This document shows positions 57,901 to 64,000 of a stretch of DNA of 64,000 bases, one piece after another (position 1 is the first letter of the stretch; each line of letters opens with the position of its first letter). Location: contig QRDG01000516.1 of the NCBI GenBank assembly GCA_012064385.1, positions 961,600 through 1,025,599 of the forward strand. The letters are read 5' to 3'. Both the position numbers and the translations under genes were made by a program. The notes under the pieces were generated by a model, which saw nothing but the letters and a program-made list of their open reading frames with translations, searched no databases and was not told the origin of the DNA. This stretch comes from Puccinellia tenuiflora (lineage: Eukaryota > Streptophyta > Magnoliopsida > Poales > Poaceae).

Positions 57901-58541
57901 CTAAGTACTTAGCCGTGTCCCCGGTTACGGACAATTCTGAGCAAGCTGGACAAGGACGTCAACGGAGGATCTCACCATTCTAATTTCTCTAAGTTAAAAT
58001 TTTGATGGGTGAACAAGGGTAGTTGAGACGGTGGCTTTTATGCCATGAAAGTCTCGTATAGGTGAAAAGTTTTATAAAGAGTTAGGAAAAAGTTGGCTTT
58101 CTGCAAAATAGCCTTCAAGCTCCACCAAGCCAAAGATGCATATAGGTTATTAGAGTTTTCCACTATGAGTCCACAAAGTGTCACTTGCCAGTTCCATTTT
58201 ATATGGTTCTGACCCACCTTGTTGAATATCTTTTATCAGGTTGTTCTGACGAAGAGTGAGGTTTCGTTAAGGGTTTCGAGTCTGCAACCAACATGTTTGC
58301 CTGTGGCACATGAAGATGATGGAGACTCATTGCTATTTTATTTCCGCTGTGCTAATCTTTGTAAAATGCTAGCTTCGAGCTATGCAAAGTTGTAATGGAA
58401 TATTTTAAGTCTGGATCATTTGTGTAATAAATTGATACAATGTTATGGTATTCATCGTAAACTGTGTGTGCAAACGATTCGATCCAGGGATTTGCACTAT
58501 ACACAGGGATCTTGCCTATTTTTAAGTGCAGGTCCGCTACA
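54922..58541 (+). repeat. 5' LTR of the young element
   Basis: 3620 bp. Contains a GC-rich block (55640-56240) with an intron-like GT-AG segment, and a mini-ORF of 12-residue repeats at 56695. Differences from the 3' LTR lie at about 55526, 57389, 57455, 58048 and 58110, plus indels near 55034 and 58236. Confidence 0.94.
56695..56814 (+). CDS. 39-residue repeat peptide frame in the 5' LTR
   Basis: ATG to TAG, 39 codons: MEE followed by three copies of a 12-residue unit of the form KFEEMTKSEEKC, the last one diverged. The DNA repeats at a 36-base period. The peptide is highly charged and probably helical. No known family. An identical copy occurs in the 3' LTR. Whether it is translated is unknown. 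Confidence 0.3.
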   Translation: MEEKFEEMTKSEEKCKFEEMTKSEEKCKFEEMTNPEEKY

Positions 58542-58543
58542 GA

Positions 58544-58556
58544 TGGTATCAGAGCC
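58544..58556 (+). other. tRNA-iMet primer binding site of the young element
   Basis: TGGTATCAGAGCC begins two bases after the LTR end, a perfect match to the initiator-methionine site, consistent with recent activity. Confidence 0.9.
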
Positions 58557-59999
58557 CTGTGTTGCCTGTAGGTTCGAAACCCTAGGTTTGGATTAGAACT
58601 AGGAAAGACCAAAAATTGAAAATCTATTTTATTCAAAAGGAAATATTTTCAAGTTACCTTTTCTTATACTCTCATCTACTATTCACTTTCTAAACAAATT
58701 TTATCACTTCAAATGACGCCTACTGGTGGATTCAACTCAACTGATGTCAGAACGATGGAGATCTCCACAAGACAGTTGTGCTTCATGGAAGGCCATGGAA
58801 GAACTTGAAGAACTCAACAAAAGATAGATGAGACCACCAATTTAGTTACCCTGTTAGAACAACGAATATCGTGATAGTGTATTGATCATATCAACTTGGT
58901 TGGTATGGTAATACTAGGTTGTTTGTTATGTTTGAACCATGTTGCTTGATGTATGCTAGATGTTGTTTGTAGATGAATTGCCTTGATCTGCTGGTTATGG
59001 GTAGAACTTCTTTTAGTCTCTTTCTATCTTCACTCATCCCTGCTAAACCCAACCAGAAGCATCACCAATATGCCAACCGAAGTGACTTACCTCTTGGATT
59101 GCAACAATCGGTGGCCACCCCATGCAAAGGGTGTAACGAGTGGCTCAACAACTCAAACATATCATGGAAATCTTACTACACCAATGGAGAAGAAATCATA
59201 GGAGAAGTTATAGCTTGTGAGCTAGTGGGTGAAGGAGCTTTCACAACCCCGTAGTATTAAAGGTTCGATAGTTTAACTCAGGTTTGTCTTACATATTGGT
59301 CACTTTCTGTCAGACAAGTGAGGATGCCCAAGAGTTAGAATACAAGATTCACCTATCTACATATTGAGCAAATGATATGAGTGCAAGATGGACTGATCAC
59401 CATTCTTACTACCCATATTATTCACCCTCAATATTTGGATTGGTAAATCTTGAGTGACAAAACCTATAAGAGAGACGACGAGCCTAAACCAATGGAATAT
59501 TATAACCCTATGTAAGGCAAGTATTGCCGAAACGTAATATACACGGTGAGGATGAACACCAAGCACCTTTTGATGATATCATGAGATGGAAGTTTGCCTA
59601 CCATGCGAGTTTCGTTAAAAAGCAGTGTTGCATTGAAGGGAGTCAATCAGAAGATGGATGCTTGCGAAGACACTACAGTTTGAAGAACATGATGTGAATT
59701 TCTCCCATCGTGGTCTTTAGAGGATCCAAAGAGTGATCATTCAGTACCTGAAGTTATTTTAAGAGACACACCTATTGGAGATGAAGCACAACTCATGAGT
59801 GGAAGATATAGCTGACTCCAGTCAGACATAAGGACTAAGTAGATTGATCCTAGTCCAAAGGCCAAAGTTCAAGACTACCCACGAAAGTTCCTTTTAAGGG
59901 TGGTAGCCACCCAGTATCCTAAACCCTGAGATCCCAAACCCATCTTTCTTTCTAGCCTCTTCGAATCTCGGGACGAGATTCCTTTTAAGGGTGTTAGTG
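58557..59999 (+). other. Interior of the young element, no polymerase
   Basis: A 31-codon frame from 58713 (MTPTGGFNSTDVRT) may be the residue of a gag start. A 93-codon frame at 58973-59254 has no known domain. The end (GGGACGAGATTCCTTTTAAGGG near 59970) resembles the 3' end of Gypsy Tekay-like interiors. There is no protease, reverse transcriptase or integrase. Confidence 0.65.
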
Positions 60000-62900
60000 T
60001 GTAACATCCCAAAACTTTGGAATGTTATAATAATCACAAAAAATTAAAACTTTTATTATTAGATAAAATAAAGGCTCCAAAAATCAAGAAAACCTTTTAT
60101 AGAAGATTATTTTATTTCTTCAAAGCTTTATTTTAAATTTTGCTTTATCTTCAAATTCCAAGATTTAAAGATTTGGAAATAAAATATTTATTTGGATATT
60201 TATAAAGCCAATGTTTAAATGGGTATTTGTATTCTACCAAACTCCATTATAAAATGTTTTATCCTAATGTATTATATTTTGAAAATGAGTATTCCATCTA
60301 TTATTTTGAATGATATCGCTCATATTTATTTTCTGGATTTTATTTGGGGAATATAAAAGCCTATTTATTAAATTGACATAAAGGTGTCAATTTTGCAAAT
60401 ATGCAATATTTGAATTTATTGCATAGTAAAATATTTTGGAAATGGTTCCTAAATGTCTAAGTTAACTAATGGGAATTTTACAAATTTTTATGAACTTATT
60501 TGACTTAATTTGGAGGCCTAAATCAAAAGTTACAAAGAAAAACAGAAAATAGAAAAAAGAAGAAAAAAAAAGATCGATGATGTCATCGTCTTCTCCAACC
60601 CACAGACGTGAATCTCGCACGAACACAGTCAACCTTGCCCATTTATTCCCGATTTAATTCCCGGAGTTTTAATGCCCCAAATTACGCCCCGTTTCTTCCT
60701 ACTTATAGCCCTCGATCTCCTCCACCGTTTCCCCCAAAAGCCCTCTCCGTTTCGCCCCCAGGCTGCCCAATTTTGGCCGCCATTGCCACATAGCCGCAGC
60801 TACGTCGAGCTCGATTTCGACGAGCTCCGACCGCCCCTCGCCCTCCCATTCACCCCTTTCTCCTCCCCATGTCTTCGTGGACCTGCTGGACATCACCCCG
60901 TGGCCGAACGACCTCCACATCGACGAGCTCGTCCTCGACCGGAAGTCGCCGCCACCGCGACCACGTTTGTTGTTGAGGTGAGCACGCAATCCTTCGCCGC
61001 CCCTTGTCCTTCGGGTTCGCCAAGATCACGCGCACCTCCTGAGCCCCTCGCTATAATTTTTATTGCAGCCCATCGACTGGAGCGAGCACGTCCCGAGCTC
61101 GACGGCGCTCCACATGACTCCAGTCACACGTGCTCTTCATTCCAGGAAGCATTCGATGATGCCGACCGCGGCATCTCCTCCGCCTTGTCGCGCCGCGCTT
61201 CGTGGTCACCTCGCAGAGCCAAGAGCATCACGGGAGCGACGAGGACATCAACGCCCAAGCGCCTCCGCCAATGTCCGGCCATCTCCGGTGTACCGCACCA
61301 CCGTGGTATGAAACCCTAGCTCCCTGTCCATCCGATCTAAAAGCAACGGCTCCGATTAGATCGATTTAGGTCGAACCGGTATGGATAGATCAGATCCGTC
61401 CGATCTGGATCGGACGCACCAGATCCGTTAGAACCGAGCCGAGCCGCGGCTAAGCCAAGCCGCAGGCTAAGCCGAGCCAAGCCGACGCCAGCCAATCCCA
61501 GCCCGCCACTTAGCCCAGCAATTTCTGGAATTATCCCAAATTAGAATTAAATGATAGTTTTGCAGAAAAACCCCTAGATCCTAGAACCTTTTAGGCTTTT
61601 TCACCAAGTCCTAGTGACCAACTCTACCTAAGACTTAGAGAAAACTCCCTTCTCTATCTATGCCTAAGTGCACAACCTATCAACTTCATCTTACCCAAAT
61701 TCTTCTAAGTAGTTGACTCTTGCTACTCTCCACCAAAAACTACTTAGTCATATTTCTATCTCATCTCAAGACCATGGAGGAGAAGTTTGAAGAAATGACC
61801 AAGTCTGAAGAAAAGTGCAAGTTTGAAGAAATGACCAAGTCTGAAGAAAAGTGCAAGTTTGAAGAAATGACTAACCCTGAAGAAAAGTACTAGTAAGAAC
61901 CAAGATGCTCCAGGATAAGGGACTTCAGAAGAACAAGAAGATGAGAGAAATACGCACCTCATGACTTAGAATTTCTCTATCTAACTTCTCTGCCCAAGCC
62001 TAAACATTGTCTTGCTATTTTGCTAAGTGTTGAAACCCCCTAACAACTTAGGAACATCATTTTGGACTTAGCCATTTATCTGACTTGTGAGCAATATCAA
62101 CTCACTTCCAAATTCTTTCTAAGTTCTTAGCAATTCAACCTATCCAGCCATATCTATTCAAGCCTCATGCCACATCCTTCTTGTCCATTGAGCGCTAAGG
62201 CAAAATAAGACTAAGTTAAAACAAATAAACAACTCTTTGTTTTCCTTGCTTGATTTTGTTGTTGGAATGTGTGTTTATGTTGTGTTACTTTTTATCTTAT
62301 AGCTTGAACGGAGAACTACGTAATTTGTTGAGCGAAGTGAACGATCGTCAAGTACCAAAAAGGCAAGTGGCACACTCATGAAATTCCTATTATTTTGATA
62401 TATGCATGTTGTAGCTTTTACTTAGAAAATTTGCATGATAGGTTATTAGTATTGCTATGCTAAAACTATTAAGTGTAGTTTACTCCCTTTTACTAGATGG
62501 TCTAGATACACCTATGAGCACTTGTAGATTTACAGAAATGCTATGCTTGGTTTTGTTTTGATAAAAGTAAATTCTACTAAGTTAAAGAAACTCCTGGGTG
62601 GAATTGCTTTGTTGACGGCGGTTGGAGTTGAGTGGCTACTCGGGGCCATGTCTATGGTTGTACTCGAGTATGTGCACTTGTGGATGGCCACCCAGGGACA
62701 AAGAGACCGATGTTACTCCAAGTTTAGTTAGCTTACCGTGCAGCCATAAGTCATATGGGCTCTGGCTTGACTAAGTATGTAGTGTGGAACCGGCCCGGCC
62801 TGACAGGTGGTGGTAGAGGTTTGTAGGTGGAGCGCGTCAGGACGGCAGTGGTCGGGAAAACACTTCGGAAAGGTCTCGTCTTCATCTCCTCCTTTCCTTT

Positions 62901-63621
62901 TCACTTCAAGAAGGGTCAAGGTCAGAATGGGTTGATGAGGTCTTATGGTGAACGTGCACAACCTCTGCAGAGTGTCAAACTAAGTACTTAGCCGTGTCCC
63001 CGGTTACGGACAATTCTGAGCAAGCTGGACAAGGACGTCAACGGAGGATCTCACCATTCTAATTTCTCTAAGTTAAAATTTTGATGGGTGAACAAGGGTA
63101 GTTGAGACGGTGGCTTTTATGCCATGAACGTCTCGTATAGGTGAAAAGTTTTATAAAGAGTTAGGAAAAAGTTGGCTTTCTGCAAAATAGTCTTCAAGCT
63201 CCACCAAGCCAAAGATGCATATAGGTTATTAGAGTTTTCCACTATGAGTCCACAAAGTGTCACTTGCCAGTTCCATTTTATATGGTTCTGACCCACCTTG
63301 TTGAATATCTTTTTATCAGGTTGTTCTGACGAAGAGTGAGGTTTCGTTAAGGGTTTCGAGTCTGCAACCAACATGTTTGCCTGTGGCACATGAAGATGAT
63401 GGAGACTCATTGCTATTTTATTTCCGCTGTGCTAATCTTTGTAAAATGCTAGCTTCGAGCTATGCAAAGTTGTAATGGAATATTTTAAGTCTGGATCATT
63501 TGTGTAATAAATTGATACAATGTTATGGTATTCATCGTAAACTGTGTGTGCAAACGATTCGATCCAGGGATTTGCACTATACACAGGGATCTTGCCTATT
63601 TTTAAGTGCAGGTCCGCTACA
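60000..63621 (+). repeat. 3' LTR of the young element
   Basis: 3622 bp, nearly identical to 54922-58541. Confidence 0.94.
61774..61893 (+). CDS. 39-residue repeat peptide frame in the 3' LTR
   Basis: Identical copy of the frame at 56695-56814. Confidence 0.3.
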   Translation: MEEKFEEMTKSEEKCKFEEMTKSEEKCKFEEMTNPEEKY

Positions 63622-63626
63622 TTCTC

Positions 63627-63886
63627 ATCCCCTCCTACCACCTTCTTCCTACTCAGGCTAGAGAGAGAAAAACATAGCTCAAGGAGCAACCATGTAGCCC
63701 GAGATCTATTCCATCATATACATCAGACATGCAGGAGTAGGGGTGTTACCTCACCACGAGGGCCCCGAACCTGGGTACATCGCGTGTTCTTGCCGTGCTT
63801 GTGCCCAATCCCGCCGGAACGCCATCGCCGCCTTGTCCCACAAATTCCCCATCTCTGATGGGTATGCCGTGCTATCCACCATGACA
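63627..63886 (+). repeat. 5' LTR of the right-edge element, right part
   Basis: Continues directly from 54921 once the young element and one TTCTC copy are removed. Ends CATGACA before the primer site. Confidence 0.75.
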
Positions 63887-63888
63887 TT

Positions 63889-63906
63889 TGGCGCCCACCG
63901 TGGGAC
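63889..63906 (+). other. Primer binding site of the right-edge element
   Basis: TGGCGCCCACCGTGGGAC lies two bases after the LTR end. This sequence is typical of grass Gypsy elements and fixes plus orientation. Confidence 0.75.
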
Positions 63907-64000
63907 TAGCGGCGAGCGGATCCCATTCTTGTTGGGACCAATCTTCGTCGACATCTTCATCGCCGCCTTGGCGCCAACCAGGCTCTCCCGGAAAAACTCG

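Larger units (their letters stand above)
54922..63621 (+). mobile_element. Very young non-autonomous LTR retrotransposon with giant LTRs
   Basis: LTRs at 54922-58541 and 60000-63621 begin TGTAACATCCC and end GTCCGCTACA. The target duplication TTCTC is perfect (54917-54921 and 63622-63626). The interior is only 1.46 kb, with an initiator-Met primer site, a stunted gag start and no polymerase. The LTRs (3.62 kb) are thus more than twice as long as the interior. By reading both copies I count five substitutions and two 1-bp indels. Confidence 0.95.
54540..64000 (+). mobile_element. LTR retrotransposon running off the right edge, split by a younger element
   Basis: Its 5' LTR starts at 54540 with TGTCGGGGGGATAACCCC and is interrupted at 54921. 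It resumes at 63627 and ends in GACA at 63886, about 642 bases in total. A TTTATAAGG TATA-like motif lies near 54838-54846. The primer site and the start of the interior follow (63887-64000). It interrupts the minus-strand LINE at 54539. The remainder and the 3' LTR lie beyond the window. Confidence 0.82.

Overview
The window looks like nuclear DNA from a large, repeat-rich grass genome, most likely Triticeae (wheat, Aegilops, barley or rye; I cannot tell which). The evidence is nested LTR retrotransposons of Triticeae type, Stowaway and CACTA elements, an L1-type LINE, GC-rich spliced grass genes with GT-AG introns, and stop codons in dead elements that look like CGA to TGA decay.

Layout. 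1-28.8 kb is almost entirely transposable elements. A broken Ty1/Copia element (1-3497) is split by an unclassified insertion. It abuts a reverse-strand LTR remnant, and that remnant was split by a complete non-autonomous Athila-like element (3677-10106, target duplication GTGTC). Next come another Athila-type LTR with a gag remnant (10685-12405), a cluster of nested DNA transposons (12.9-14.6 kb), a CACTA element with a 3-bp target duplication, a 659-bp tandem array and a 5S-rRNA-derived segment (16193-19014), two small CACTA-like elements, a Stowaway, and a gag-protease-only Gypsy element on the minus strand (24334-27904, target duplication AATAT).

28.9-50.2 kb is a gene island. It holds a 12-exon membrane-anchored nepenthesin-like aspartic protease (+, 630 aa), a two-exon short-chain dehydrogenase (-, 298 aa) tail-to-tail with it, a three-exon small-protein gene with a 5.1-kb first intron (+), a two-exon GASA/snakin peptide gene (-, 99 aa) with a tandem pseudogene copy, and a 59-aa single-membrane-span protein (-). 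These genes have no evident shared pathway; they look like independent plant genes in a small island.

50.9-64 kb is transposable elements again. A minus-strand L1-type LINE is broken by an LTR element that runs off the window's right edge. The LTR of that element is itself split by a very young non-autonomous LTR retrotransposon (54922-63621, target duplication TTCTC). Its 3.62-kb LTRs differ by only five substitutions and two 1-bp indels that I could find.

I did not find a clearly new biological system. The oddest items are the 5S-derived segment inside a CACTA element, the repeat-peptide mini-ORF in the giant LTRs, the doubled primer-binding site of the 3.7-kb element, and an exon-phase conflict in the small-protein gene. 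All coordinates and alignments were read by eye.
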